Positions 16,727 to 29,028 of a stretch of DNA of 64,000 nt are shown one piece after another (positions within the stretch are counted from its first letter, which is position 1; the number at the start of each line of letters is the position of its first letter). A program made the position numbers and the translations under genes. Under the pieces are notes generated by a model, which saw nothing but the letters and a program-made list of their open reading frames with translations, had not been told where the DNA came from and ran no database searches. Origin of the DNA: Myxococcales bacterium (GTDB lineage Bacteria; Myxococcota_A; Polyangia; Polyangiales; Houyiibacteriaceae); contig JAOTYL010000004.1 in NCBI GenBank assembly GCA_029861865.1, positions 1 to 64,000 on the forward strand, in the 5' to 3' direction.

Positions 16727-18478
16727 ATGCCAGAGCATGATGTCGTGATTGTAGGGGGCGGCGGCGCAGGATTGCGCGCTGCCATTGCGGTTGCGGAAGT
16801 CGATCCGTCGCTCGATGTAGCCCTCGTAAGCAAGGTCTATCCCATGCGCAGCCACACCGTCGCCGCCGAAGGTGGAGCCGCCGCTGTGCTCCAGGAGAGC
16901 GATAGCCTGGACAATCATGCCCTTGATACCATCGCCGGAGGGGATTGGCTCGTCGACCAAGATGCCGTGGAGCTTTTCGTGAAGGAGGCTCCTCGGGAGA
17001 TGACGCGATTAGAGCATTGGGGGTGCCCGTGGAGCCGGGAGCCGAGCGGCAAAGTAGCCGTGCGGCCCTTTGGTGGGATGAAGATCGAACGTACGTGGTT
17101 TGCCGCGGACAAAACGGGATTCCACATGCTCCACACCCTCTTTCAAACGTCGCTGAAGTACGACAATGTCACGCCCTACGATGAGTGGTTTGCAACACGC
17201 CTGCTGATTGAAGACGGACGTTGCCAAGGCGTGACTGCCATCGAGTTGCAGACCGGACGCGTCGTGGTGCTTGCCGCCCGGGCAGTCATCCTTTGCACAG
17301 GGGGAGCCGGACGCGTCTTTCCGTTCACGACGAATGGGGCCATCAAGACGGGCGACGGCATGGCGATGGCCTACCGGGCTGGTGTCGCGCTGAAGGACAT
17401 GGAGTTCGTGCAATACCACCCGACCGGGCTGCCTGGAACTGGAATACTGATCACCGAGGCGGCTCGCGGCGAAGGTGGCATCCTGGTCAACAAGGACGGC
17501 TATCGCTACCTACAGGACTACGACCTCGGCACCCCGGTCGAGATCACCGACCCGCGACATCCTATCAAGAAGAGCATGGAGCTCGGGCCTCGCGACCGAC
17601 TGAGCCAAGCCTTCATGAAGGAGAGGGAGCGCGGACGTACGATCCCCGGCCCCGAAGGTGACGTGGTCTACCTCGACGTGCGTCATCTGGGCGAGAAGAA
17701 AATAGACGCGAAGATCCCCTTCGTGCGCGAGCTGGCCCGAAAATACGTCGGGATCGACCCTGTTCATCAACCGATTCCGGTCCGGCCGGTGCTGCATTAC
17801 ATGATGGGCGGCATCGACACCGACATTAAGGGCGCCACCTCGTTGCCGGGCTTGTTCGCCGCCGGCGAATGTGCCTGCGTCTCGATCAATGGAGCCAACC
17901 GATTAGGTTCCAATTCGTTGACTGAGTTGCTGGTGTTCGGTGCGCTGGCGGGAGAAGCGGCCGCTCGCTTTGCCAAGGAGAGTCGCAGCCTCGCCGTGGT
18001 CGCTCTCGAAAAACAGGGTGTCGATGAGCAGGCACGCATCGCCCGGGACTTCATCGGGAAGACCGACGGTTCCGAGCGGGTCGCCGCGCTACGCAAGGAA
18101 ATGCGTGACACCATGGAAGCCGGTGCAGGCATTTACCGAGACGCCGCGAGCCTACGGGCAACCTGCGACAAGCTTGCGACGCTACGCGGTCGATTCTCTG
18201 ACATTCAGCTGGATGACCGCAGCCTGACGTTCAACACGGAGCTTACAGCGGCCCTCGAGCTCGACTTCATGCTCGACGTGGCCGAGGCGGTTGTCCATAG
18301 CGCGCTTGCCCGAACGGAAAGCCGGGGGTCGCATCAGCGGACCGACCACCCCGAACGCGATGATGCGAAGTTTCTCAAACACTCCCTGGCATACCATTCG
18401 GACGGACCTCCCCGAATCGACTATAAAGACGTGGCTATCACGCGCTGGCCACCCGGCGAGCGCGTCTACGGACGGTAG
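16727..18478 (+). CDS. frdA: Fumarate reductase flavoprotein subunit
   Basis: This 583-residue catalytic subunit of quinol:fumarate reductase is the site of fumarate reduction on covalent FAD, on the cytoplasmic face of the membrane. It has the FAD-binding start [14 protein letters not shown], then SHTVAAEGG with the FAD-linking His43, [64 protein letters not shown] and [13 protein letters not shown] with active-site His and Arg. These blocks are nearly identical to the E. coli enzyme and closer to it than to typical SdhA or epsilon-type FrdA. The complex could also run as a succinate dehydrogenase. First of four genes in E. coli order. Confidence 0.95.
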   Translation: MPEHDVVIVGGGGAGLRAAIAVAEVDPSLDVALVSKVYPMRSHTVAAEGGAAAVLQESDSLDNHALDTIAGGDWLVDQDAVELFVKEAPREMTRLEHWGCPWSREPSGKVAVRPFGGMKIERTWFAADKTGFHMLHTLFQTSLKYDNVTPYDEWFATRLLIEDGRCQGVTAIELQTGRVVVLAARAVILCTGGAGRVFPFTTNGAIKTGDGMAMAYRAGVALKDMEFVQYHPTGLPGTGILITEAARGEGGILVNKDGYRYLQDYDLGTPVEITDPRHPIKKSMELGPRDRLSQAFMKERERGRTIPGPEGDVVYLDVRHLGEKKIDAKIPFVRELARKYVGIDPVHQPIPVRPVLHYMMGGIDTDIKGATSLPGLFAAGECACVSINGANRLGSNSLTELLVFGALAGEAAARFAKESRSLAVVALEKQGVDEQARIARDFIGKTDGSERVAALRKEMRDTMEAGAGIYRDAASLRATCDKLATLRGRFSDIQLDDRSLTFNTELTAALELDFMLDVAEAVVHSALARTESRGSHQRTDHPERDDAKFLKHSLAYHSDGPPRIDYKDVAITRWPPGERVYGR

Positions 18479-18500
18479 GCATGAACAACACGGGTAACCA

Positions 18501-19244
18501 ATGACGCAACAGACCATCGCCCTCGAAGTGTTCCGTTACCGGCCCGAAGAGGAGCATGAGCCGACATTTCAGACGTATGAGGTACCGCTCAAGAAGGAGT
18601 GGGTCGTCCTCGATGCACTGAATTACATCAAGGACGAGATCGACGGAACGCTTACGTTTCGCTGGTCTTGCCGCATGGGCGTATGTGGAAGTTGCGGGAT
18701 GATGATCAATGGCACACCGGTGCTCACCTGCGCCGCCTTCCTCGAAACGTATCAGCCCGGCCCCGTCCGCATCGAACCACTAGCCAACTTCCCAGTCGTT
18801 CGCGATCTCGTCATTCTGATGAGCGATTTCATGGAGAAACTAGGTCGCGTCAAGCCCTGGATCATTACCGAGAAAGAGAAACCAGTTGCGGAAGGCGAGT
18901 ACCTCCAGACGCCAACCCAGCTTGCCGACTTCAAACAATACAGCATGTGCATCAATTGCATGCTGTGTTATTCGGCGTGCCCCGTATCCGGTTTAGAGCC
19001 GGATTTCATTGGCCCGGCTGCGATCGCCTTGGCACAGCGGTATAATCTCGACAGCCGCGACGAGGGTAGTGCTCAGCGGATGGAGATCCTCTCACAAGAC
19101 GATGGCATCTGGCAGTGCACGCTCGTGGGCGAGTGCTCCGCGGTATGCCCCAAGGGGGTTGATCCGGCAGGGGCAATTCAGCGCTACAAAGTCGCTAGCA
19201 CCAACGACTGGTGGAGATCGAAGCTCATGCCCTGGGGGAAATGA
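18501..19244 (+). CDS. frdB: Fumarate reductase iron-sulfur subunit
   Basis: This 247-residue electron-transfer subunit links quinol oxidation to FrdA. The [2Fe-2S] ligands lie in [21 protein letters not shown]-type spacing (about residues 57-78). The [4Fe-4S] ligands are in [12 protein letters not shown] (about 150-160) and the [3Fe-4S] ligands in [17 protein letters not shown] (about 206-222). All expected cysteines are present, and length equals that of E. coli FrdB (244). It starts 22 bases after frdA. Confidence 0.95.
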   Translation: MTQQTIALEVFRYRPEEEHEPTFQTYEVPLKKEWVVLDALNYIKDEIDGTLTFRWSCRMGVCGSCGMMINGTPVLTCAAFLETYQPGPVRIEPLANFPVVRDLVILMSDFMEKLGRVKPWIITEKEKPVAEGEYLQTPTQLADFKQYSMCINCMLCYSACPVSGLEPDFIGPAAIALAQRYNLDSRDEGSAQRMEILSQDDGIWQCTLVGECSAVCPKGVDPAGAIQRYKVASTNDWWRSKLMPWGK

Positions 19245-19271
19245 GTCAACTCGGAGCAAGGCAGGCATGCC

Positions 19272-19688
19272 ATGTCACACCCGACACGCTACAGAAAGTA
19301 TCATCCTAAGCTCTATCGCACTCGCATGCCGATCTTCTGGTGGGTGCGCAAGTGGACGCACATACACTTCATCACGCGCGAATTGACGAGTGTGTTCGTT
19401 GCCTTCTACGCAATCGAGCTCCTCTTCTTACTTCGGACGCTGACGCGCGGACAGGAAGCATATGATGCCTTCCTTGCCTGGCTTCAAACGCCTCTCGCGC
19501 TCGCTCTGAACACAATTGCGTTCCTGATGATCGCTTTCCACAGCATCACGTGGTTCAACCTGGCACCGAAGGCACTGGTGATCCGCGTGGGCGAGCTGCG
19601 CATTCCGCCCGTTGCCATTGCGGGGATGAATTACGCGGGTTGGGCCGTTTTTTCCGCGGCACTAGCCTGGCTCATTCTTTCGGCCTGA
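19272..19688 (+). CDS. frdC: Fumarate reductase membrane anchor subunit C
   Basis: This 138-residue inner-membrane anchor has three transmembrane helices (about residues 35-55, 72-95 and 112-135). N-terminal RYRKYHPKLYRTRMPIFWW matches the FrdC start block (TRKPYVRPMTSTWW-like in E. coli). With FrdD it anchors the FrdAB dimer and forms the quinone sites; in the E. coli class it carries no haem. Base composition is more AT-rich than the surrounding genes. Confidence 0.9.
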   Translation: MSHPTRYRKYHPKLYRTRMPIFWWVRKWTHIHFITRELTSVFVAFYAIELLFLLRTLTRGQEAYDAFLAWLQTPLALALNTIAFLMIAFHSITWFNLAPKALVIRVGELRIPPVAIAGMNYAGWAVFSAALAWLILSA

Positions 19689-19707
19689 GGAGACGCTTCT
19701 GGGACCC

Positions 19708-20055
19708 ATGAAAAAATCCAACGAACCACTTTGGTGGGCCTTTTTTGGTGCCGGCGGCGCCCTTTCGGCGCTCTGCCTTCCGGCGCTCCTATTCCTGCTC
19801 GCCTTGGCGATGCCGTTAGGGTGGATCGAGACGCCTAGCTTTGAAGCCGCGAGCGGTCTCGTGCATCATCCGCTGGCACGCTTGTTTCTGTTCGCCTTGA
19901 TTTCCCTTTCACTACTTCACTGGGGCCATCGCTTCCGATTCACGCTTTACGATGGCCTCCAGCTCAAGCATCTCGAATCTCTCATCGTCGTATTTTGTTA
20001 TGGTGGTGCCATCGTTGGCAGCATCTTCGCAGGGTTTGTCCTTTGGCAGCTCTAG
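19708..20055 (+). CDS. frdD: Fumarate reductase membrane anchor subunit D
   Basis: This 115-residue anchor has three transmembrane helices. KSNEPLWWAFFGAGGALSAL matches the FrdD N-terminus ([20 protein letters not shown]-type), and HWGHRFRFTLYDGLQLKH matches the conserved loop between helices 2 and 3. Its presence as a separate gene from frdC confirms the four-subunit, haem-free class of fumarate reductase. Last gene of the core operon; the TPR-like gene follows after 48 bases and may be co-transcribed. Confidence 0.9.
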   Translation: MKKSNEPLWWAFFGAGGALSALCLPALLFLLALAMPLGWIETPSFEAASGLVHHPLARLFLFALISLSLLHWGHRFRFTLYDGLQLKHLESLIVVFCYGGAIVGSIFAGFVLWQL

Positions 20056-20103
20056 CAAGGAGTCCCGCGAGGAGGAGCACTTGGGGACATAGCGGAGGAG
20101 AAG

Positions 20104-20607
20104 ATGACAGAACGCTTCGCCCTGAAAAAGATTTCCAAAGATGGCGTTGAACACGCGGTAGAGCGGGCGGAGCACTATCGTTTGCTAAACGATCCCGAGC
20201 AAGCCGAGAGCATCTGTCTCGACATTCTCGCCGTAGATGAGGACAATCCGCGCGCGCGTATCACGTTGATCTTGTCGCTCACCGATCAGTTCAGCGGCGG
20301 GGGTGGCTCGCACGCGGCGCGGCGAGCGACCGACCATGTGAAGAAGCTTCGCGGCGAATATGAGCGCGAGTACTACGCCGGGGTGGTTGCCGAACGTCAA
20401 GGACGCGCCCACCTCGTACAGGGCGGCATGGCGCGGACCTTTGCCTATGAGGGTCTCCACGAAGCGATGTTGCACTATGAGCGAGCGGATGCCTTGAAAC
20501 CCCCGGGCGTCGACGATGCGATTTTGCGATGGAATGCTTGTGCCCGGACCATCATGCGAGAGGATCTTCATCCGCGACGGGACGAGCCGGAGATGCAGCT
20601 CGAGTAA
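20104..20607 (+). CDS. TPR-like protein of unknown function
   Basis: This 167-residue cytoplasmic protein has no signal peptide or membrane helix. The first third reads as helical repeat (AVERAEHYRLLNDPEQAESICLDILA followed by NPRARITLILSLTDQF), and a second helical pair lies near residues 110-150 (MLHYERADALKPPGVDDAILRWNACARTI). This is tetratricopeptide-like without a perfect consensus. A strong GGAGGAG site precedes the ATG. Position after frdD suggests co-expression, but no function can be assigned. Confidence 0.65.
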   Translation: MTERFALKKISKDGVEHAVERAEHYRLLNDPEQAESICLDILAVDEDNPRARITLILSLTDQFSGGGGSHAARRATDHVKKLRGEYEREYYAGVVAERQGRAHLVQGGMARTFAYEGLHEAMLHYERADALKPPGVDDAILRWNACARTIMREDLHPRRDEPEMQLE

Positions 20608-20624
20608 GCCTCGGGGAGGTGCAT

Positions 20625-21044
20625 GTGTCCGCTTCAGCCCTCGCTTTGATCGGTTATGTCGCGTGGACGTTGCTCCTGGTGATCACGATCATCACGGTGC
20701 GGACGTGGATCTCGCTGGTGGAGAAGCGTGAGAGCTACAGCTTCAAGCCCGACGGCTCGGACGTGTCTGAGGCCTCGGTGCGGCTCTGTCGAGCGCATGC
20801 GAACTGCGTCGAGAACCTTCCGATTTTTGCGGCGATCATTCTCGTGGCGATCGCCATGGGGCACTCAGAGGTTACAGACTCATTGGCGTTGTGGGTGCTC
20901 GCGGCTCGGCTCGCGCAGTCCGTCACTCACCTCATATCCACCAGCAACCTCGCGGTTACCATTCGGGTGACGTTTTTCTCGGTGCAGTTGGCGATCGAGG
21001 CGTGGTGGGTGGTCCAGCTCGCGCGGATCGCCCTCAGGGCCTGA
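20625..21044 (+). CDS. MAPEG family membrane protein
   Basis: This 139-residue inner-membrane protein has four predicted helices. It resembles the MAPEG family (membrane-associated proteins in eicosanoid and glutathione metabolism): RLCRAHANCVENLPIFAAIILVAIAMG is the conserved N-terminal block, and RLAQSVTHLISTSNLAVTIRVTFF the second. GTG 20625 is chosen because GGGGAGG lies 5 bases upstream and it begins the first helix. Bacterial members may be glutathione transferases or peroxidases, but activity is unproven. It is convergent with dnaE2, leaving a 28-base gap. Confidence 0.83.
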   Translation: MSASALALIGYVAWTLLLVITIITVRTWISLVEKRESYSFKPDGSDVSEASVRLCRAHANCVENLPIFAAIILVAIAMGHSEVTDSLALWVLAARLAQSVTHLISTSNLAVTIRVTFFSVQLAIEAWWVVQLARIALRA

Positions 21045-21072
21045 GAGCTACGTGTGCGAAAAGATCCGTACA

Positions 21073-24154
<3,082 letters not shown>

Positions 24155-24171
<17 letters not shown>

Positions 24172-25633
24172 GCAGGAACCAACGCTTGCGGGGCCGATCG
24201 TAAAAGAGCCAAAGCAAGTCTCCGTGGTTGGTTTCGGCGTAGTAGTAATCGCGCTCGACCAAACGCTTCCACCAACCGCCGCTCACGCGGTAGGGCCCGT
24301 ACAAATGCTCGATAGCTTGGTTTTGCGACAGTGATGGCCCCGCTTCGGGCTCTTTGGGCTCGCGAGGAGGCAGGGGCTTCGGTCGGGCGAAGACGCGGCG
24401 AATCATTGCTGGCTTTTCGGAGGAAGTATTCGCGGACCCTTCGGCACATTGAATCGGCTCCCAACGAAATGATGCCTCGGGCAGATGAGCATTGTGCAGG
24501 GTTGCTTTGGTGACCGACTTCTCGCCATAGGCCGCACGAATCCGTGCAAGCGCCCGGTGTGCAGCACCCATGTCGAGCGCGGATTGGTGCCCTGGCAGAC
24601 GAGCTTGCTCGGCCCGTGCACGGACGTTACTGGTCAAAATCTCCACCTCTTCGACGGCACCTTCGAGCTTCACCTCACCGAGGCGAAGCCGAATGAGCTC
24701 GAGCAACGTCATCAAATCCAACGTTGGCGAAGCGGGTTCGATGTGTTCCTGGTGAAGCGGGGCCCGCTCTAAATGAAGCGAGAGCTCGAGCGACTCGACG
24801 GCCTCGCCACGTGCTCGAACCTGATGAAGAAGCGAATGAAGAGCGCCTTTGATCGCGAACAACAGCCGATGTTGATCGTCATCGGGCGGATCGACTTGAA
24901 ACGAGATTCGCGATGGCTCATCGAAGGCAGAAGGTTGAATTGGAAGCTGTAAGCCCTCGGCAAAGAGATCGTGAAGCGCGCTTGCCTCCGCACCAAACCG
25001 ACTGTGAAGCTCGCCAGCAGGCAACCCCAAAAAGTCGCCCAGAGTTTCGATGCCCAACGCCGCCAGGTTTTCGCAGACATCGCCAGGCAAATCGAACTCG
25101 CCAAGTGGAGTTTTGTCGGATTGTTCTCGTTCTTGATCGGGACTTTCGAGGATCGTGACCCCAACATTCGACATGGCGACCGCGAGCGTTCGATAGCGAT
25201 TAAAACCGACTGTCACCGAGCTCTGCCAATGTCGCGCCCGTAAGTAACGATGGATGCAGGTAGCCCAATTGCGATAACCACCATAGAGGCGACGAAGTCC
25301 CTGTGGATCAACGTGGAATGCACCCTTTTGGTCGATCGCTTCGACTTTGGGCGAAAAGGTTTGAAGAGAGGTGATCAGCTCTTTTGTGATCACCGTAGCC
25401 TCGTCGGGTGACACGACGGCGGTGTGCAGATTGGGAACCAGGTCGCGCGCTACGATTTGGCGCATGCCGATGCGAAGTCGATGCTTGCGCGCGAGCCCAT
25501 TGAGGTGAGTGATGCGGCCGTGGGGCCCCTCGTCATCGACGACGGCGACAGAAGCATTTTGCCAATGGGGTTTTTGCCGAAGCAGGATCTGCATCGGAAA
25601 CATCGGCAAAAGAACGCAGGTCATTCGCCTCAT
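24155..25633 (-). CDS. imuB: ImuB, Y-family polymerase-like mutasome protein
   Basis: This 492-residue Y-family polymerase homologue bridges DnaE2 to the sliding clamp during SOS mutagenesis. The N-terminus (CVLLPMFPMQILLRQKP) aligns with the palm strand of DinB but lacks the catalytic Asp, as in other ImuB proteins, so it should be non-catalytic. VAVVDDEGPHGRITHLNGLARKHRLRIGM matches the family, and LGIETLGDFLGLPAGELHSRFG is the thumb helix-hairpin-helix. The C-terminal YGPYRVSGGWWKRLVERDYYY and GDLLWLFYDRPRKRWFLHGVLD blocks are ImuB-specific. The ATG overlaps the imuA stop as ATGA. Confidence 0.92.
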
Positions 25634-26286
25634 CGGAAACCTCGCAGACCTGTCGGTGCAATCGGTTTCGTCGATGCGAGACCAGTGGCGAGGCCGACTT
25701 TATCTTTGAGAATTCGGGAACGAACTTCGAAGCGATCCGCACGTAGAGGACCGCGTCGTGGCTCGATCCGCAAACCTACCAAAGGACCTGATGATGGTTC
25801 TTCATAGGCGTTCGAGGTGAGTAAGAGGATCCGTCCGTCGTACTGCCGCAACACGCCCTGAAGACGACCTTGCCAGTTGACCGAAGACCTTGGGGGTAGC
25901 GCATCGGTGAGGTCGATCACCGTCAATCCAAAGGCGCCCGATCGGGCAAGCCATTCGGCTGCGCGCACCAGCGCAAACGGACCTCGATCATGGGGCACGT
26001 GAATCGCGATGAAGGTATCGAGGTCTACACCGGCTGAAGCGAGGTCAGGAGGAAAGAGCGCGCCGTCTTTGGGTTGCACCCAAGCCACGAGCTCGTTGCG
26101 TGCCTGCACATGGATCACGCACGACACCGCAGTGGTCGTCCGTGCACACGCATGCTGACCCGAAACCTCGACCAACCGCGCCCGGGGCAAGAGCTTAGAT
26201 AGGGGTAGACCGGCTGAGCGGGAGGACGAGGAGATGAGAGTCGCCTCGAGCTCGATCACCTCTGCTTCGACAGTCCCAGAAGTCAT
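25630..26286 (-). CDS. imuA: ImuA, RecA-like mutasome protein
   Basis: This 218-residue protein resembles ImuA/SulA-RecA-like proteins encoded before imuB. Recognisable parts are LPLSKLLPRARLVEVSG at the N-terminus, LVAWVQPKDGALFPPDLASAGVDL, and FALVRAAEWLARSGAFGLTVIDL. A clear Walker A motif is not seen. An upstream in-frame TTG at 26310 is rejected because it lies inside the SOS box; ATG 26286 is only 10 bases from the -10 hexamer, so the mRNA may be leaderless. First gene of the imuA-imuB-dnaE2 operon. Confidence 0.85.
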   Translation of the reverse strand: MTSGTVEAEVIELEATLISSSSRSAGLPLSKLLPRARLVEVSGQHACARTTTAVSCVIHVQARNELVAWVQPKDGALFPPDLASAGVDLDTFIAIHVPHDRGPFALVRAAEWLARSGAFGLTVIDLTDALPPRSSVNWQGRLQGVLRQYDGRILLLTSNAYEEPSSGPLVGLRIEPRRGPLRADRFEVRSRILKDKVGLATGLASTKPIAPTGLRGFR

Positions 26287-26296
26287 GGGACCACCC

Positions 26297-26324
26297 AGTA
26301 TACTGAACAAAAGATCAGTTACAA
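26297..26324 (-). promoter_or_regulatory. imuA promoter with LexA-type SOS box in its spacer
   Basis: Reading the minus strand: TTGTAA (-35, 26324-26319), CTGATCTTTTGTTCAG (26318-26303), TATACT (-10, 26302-26297). The 16-base spacer is a complete CTG-N10-CAG box and contains GTTCAG, the conserved half of the LexA site described for Myxococcus. LexA bound there would cover the promoter, making the cassette DNA-damage inducible. Confidence 0.72.
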
Positions 26325-26345
26325 GAGAGACGAGGAGTTGAGTGA

Positions 26346-27251
26346 TTACAAGGGCTTGGGGCCCTGTGATTCGAGCTCCTCGAGGGATCGCGGCCAGTCA
26401 CCCTTGAGCAGTCGAGAAAGCGAACGGTCTGCGAGCAGCTTGCCGCCGGTTTGGCAGGTCGCGCAGTAATTGGTCTCCCGGTCGGCGAATACGATCCGCT
26501 GAATGGGGTCGCCGCAGACCGGACATGGCTCGCCGTATTTTCCATGTGCTGCCATTTCTGGCCGGAACGCGGTTACCTTCTCCGGAAACTCCTCTCCGTT
26601 CTGTTCTTGAAGGCGGGTCACCCATTGTTGGAGGACCTCGCGTGTTGCGTCATAGAGCCGACGTAACTGCTCTTCACCGAGGCGCTGCGTCCAAATCAAG
26701 GGAGAGAGCTTTGCCCGATGGAGGATTTCATCCGAGTAAGCGTTCCCGATCCCACTGAAGATTCGCGGGTCGGTTAGCCCGCGCTTGACGGTATGGTTAT
26801 GTTCCGTCAGCGCGTTGCAAAAGGCTTTGAAGTCGATCTCGAGCGGCTCGATGCCTCCTGAATCGTGCGCGTCCAAAGCCTCCGCACCTCGACAGAAATA
26901 CAACGCGGCGCGCTTCTTCTTGCTGGCTTCGGTGACGATAAGGGTACCTCCGCTGAAATCGAACGCGGCGAGTCCCACCCGTCCCGGGATCTTCGCCTGA
27001 ACCGCTTTCCAACGCAGCCTTCCGGCGATCATCAAGTGCAGCACGATGAACAGGTCTTCTTCGAGCACGAAGACGAGCCGCTTTCCGAGTCGATTGAGGT
27101 CGATGACCCGCTTGCCGACAACCTCCTCGAGTGGCGGGTCCACACTCCGCAACAAGAAAGGAGAAGCTAGTCGAACCTCCTTCAGAACCTGGCCAACTAC
27201 CCGCGGCCGCAGAGCGGAGAGGTAGAGCTCGATGTCGGGAAGCTCGGGCAT
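26346..27251 (-). CDS. Fpg/Nei-family DNA glycosylase
   Basis: This 301-residue base-excision repair enzyme cleaves oxidised bases and nicks the abasic site. The mature N-terminus is PELPDIELYLSALR, with catalytic Pro2 and Glu3. The helix-two-turn-helix includes DPRIFSGIGNAYSDEILHRAKLSP. The C-terminal zinc finger has four cysteines (CPVCGDPIQR and YCATCQTGG). PELPDIE instead of PELPEVE, and a GGGTLIVTEASKKKRA segment, suggest a divergent Fpg/Nei subgroup, so substrate preference is open. The long upstream open frame is a shadow of the ABC permease genes; ATG 27251 is the only start giving Pro2. It begins 2 bases after dppC. Confidence 0.88.
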   Translation of the reverse strand: MPELPDIELYLSALRPRVVGQVLKEVRLASPFLLRSVDPPLEEVVGKRVIDLNRLGKRLVFVLEEDLFIVLHLMIAGRLRWKAVQAKIPGRVGLAAFDFSGGTLIVTEASKKKRAALYFCRGAEALDAHDSGGIEPLEIDFKAFCNALTEHNHTVKRGLTDPRIFSGIGNAYSDEILHRAKLSPLIWTQRLGEEQLRRLYDATREVLQQWVTRLQEQNGEEFPEKVTAFRPEMAAHGKYGEPCPVCGDPIQRIVFADRETNYCATCQTGGKLLADRSLSRLLKGDWPRSLEELESQGPKPL

Positions 27252-27253
27252 GG

Positions 27254-28072
27254 CTATCGTAGGCGCGGGTCGAGTCGATCTCGCAACCAGTCGCCGGTCA
27301 GGTTGAATCCGAGAACGGTCAACGCGATCGCTCCTCCGGAAAAGAGCGCAACATGAGGAAAGCGCAAGAGAACGCTCGTGCCCTGGTCGAGAAGCGCTCC
27401 CCAGGAGACCGCTTTTCCGGGGCCTAGACCGAGGAAAGAGAGCGTCGACTCGGCGAGAATGACCACCCCGAGGCCAGTCGTCGCTTGAATCACGAGCGGC
27501 CCGAGGAGGTTCGGAATCACGTGCCGCCGCAACACTTGGTTCGTCGGAATCCCCAGCGCCCTCGCCGCTTCGACGAACTCGCGCTCTCGGAGGCTCAGTG
27601 TTTCGGCTCGTGCCAAGCGCGCATAGAGGACCCATCCATTCACTGCGAGGGCCACTATCAGATGTATCAGCCCCGGCCTCGCGACCAACGCGAGGACCGC
27701 AATGTTGAGCACGATCGCTGGGAACGCCTGAACCAAATCCGCGATGCCCGTAATCACGTGGTCCGTTAGGCGGCCGAAGTAGCCTGCCCAAGCGCCGAGT
27801 ATCGTGCCGATGACGACCGAGATGCCCACCACGACGATTCCGACGATGGCGGCCAGCCTTGCTCCGTACAAGAGCGCGCTCAAGATGTCGATGCCATTGT
27901 CGCCGGTCCCCAAGAGATGAGTCCAAGACGGGGACTCGTACTCGTGCGCGAGATCGATCATAAGCGGGTCATATGGCGCAATCCAAGGTCCGATCACTCC
28001 GAGCACGAAGAATGCGATCACGATCATCAGGCCGAACGGCGTCTTCTTCAACCGGTGGCGCAACCGACTCAT
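27254..28072 (-). CDS. Peptide-type ABC transporter permease (DppC/OppC family)
   Basis: This 272-residue inner-membrane permease has a short cytoplasmic start and six predicted helices. The DppC signature is present: [31 protein letters not shown], and the EAA coupling loop [24 protein letters not shown], where the ATPase docks. [10 protein letters not shown] follows. ATG 28072 overlaps the dppB stop as ATGA. No ATPase or substrate-binding protein gene is nearby, so the imported substrate (peptide, nickel, sugar or other) is not identifiable. Confidence 0.87.
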   Translation of the reverse strand: MSRLRHRLKKTPFGLMIVIAFFVLGVIGPWIAPYDPLMIDLAHEYESPSWTHLLGTGDNGIDILSALLYGARLAAIVGIVVVGISVVIGTILGAWAGYFGRLTDHVITGIADLVQAFPAIVLNIAVLALVARPGLIHLIVALAVNGWVLYARLARAETLSLREREFVEAARALGIPTNQVLRRHVIPNLLGPLVIQATTGLGVVILAESTLSFLGLGPGKAVSWGALLDQGTSVLLRFPHVALFSGGAIALTVLGFNLTGDWLRDRLDPRLR

Positions 28073-29010
28073 GACAACCTCACTCGGGGATCGACCAGGC
28101 CATAGGCCAAGTCGACGATGAGGTTCACCCCTACGTAGATCACGGCGATGATCAGCACGCATCCCTGGACGACGGGAATGTCGCGCGCGAAGAAAGACTC
28201 GAGGAACAACGTGCCCAAGCCGGGGCGCTCGAAGATCTTTTCGGTGACGACGGTTCCGGAAAGAAGGGCGCCCAATTGAGCTGCGCCGATCGTCATCACC
28301 GGCAAGAGGGCGTTTCGAAGAGCGTGCCGAAGCAGAAGCGCAAACGATGGCACCCCACGCGCCCGCGCCGCCGTGATGTACTGCTGCTGGAGCACGTCGA
28401 TCATCGCCGCCCGCGTTTGGCGCGTCAGCACGGCTGCGAGCGCCGTCCCTATCGTGATCGCTGGCAGAATGAGAGCCTCCGGCCCAGCGAGATCGTCCCC
28501 TGGCAACGGTAGCCAACGAAGCTTCACTCCAAACCCCAGGATCAACAGAGGACCGAGCCAGATATTCGGAATCGCGAGCCCCGCGACCGCCACCGTCGAT
28601 GCGACCTTGTCCCAGGCTCTGCTGGCCTGCGCGGCAGCGATCGTCCCCAAAGGAATGGCGACGAACCAGGCCACTAACAATGCCGCAAGCGCGAGGACGA
28701 TTGTGTAAGGGAACACCTCGCGCACCAACGACCAGACCGACCGATCGGGCTTTCGAAAGGAAGTTCCCATGGTCCCGTCGAGCATCTCGCCGAAGAACGA
28801 CACGTATTGCTCGGCGATGGGCCGATCGAGGTTGAGCGAGCGACGAAGCTCCGCCTTTTCTTCGGGCCCGGCCTGATCTCCGAGGATCGCTTCGACCGGA
28901 TCGCCAGGTATCAAACGAACCAAGAGGAAAACAATCGTCACCAGTCCGACGACGGTCAGGAGCGCGCGCAGAAGGCGGCCCGCCAGGTACCGTACCAGGC
29001 CCGGGGACAT
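28069..29010 (-). CDS. Peptide-type ABC transporter permease (DppB/OppB family)
   Basis: This 313-residue permease has a first helix at about residues 10-32 followed by RLIPGDPVEAILGDQAG and LNLDRPIAEQYVSFF, the DppB periplasmic block, then five further helices. The EAA loop is YITAARARGVPSFALLLRHALRNALLPV and the C-terminal block is VTEKIFERPGLGTLFLESFFARDIPVVQG. It pairs with the overlapping DppC-type gene to form the membrane channel. Confidence 0.87.
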   Translation of the reverse strand: MSPGLVRYLAGRLLRALLTVVGLVTIVFLLVRLIPGDPVEAILGDQAGPEEKAELRRSLNLDRPIAEQYVSFFGEMLDGTMGTSFRKPDRSVWSLVREVFPYTIVLALAALLVAWFVAIPLGTIAAAQASRAWDKVASTVAVAGLAIPNIWLGPLLILGFGVKLRWLPLPGDDLAGPEALILPAITIGTALAAVLTRQTRAAMIDVLQQQYITAARARGVPSFALLLRHALRNALLPVMTIGAAQLGALLSGTVVTEKIFERPGLGTLFLESFFARDIPVVQGCVLIIAVIYVGVNLIVDLAYGLVDPRVRLS

Positions 29011-29028
29011 ACCCGGACCATACTACGC

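Noticed and set aside
16675-16740. 21-codon reading frame in the frdA leader
   Set aside because: Not counted as a gene: no repeated regulatory codons, no family match and a weak ribosome binding site.
27252-27926. N-terminal extension of the Fpg/Nei open frame
   Set aside because: Overlaps the dppC gene in another frame and would bury Pro2, the catalytic N-terminal residue.
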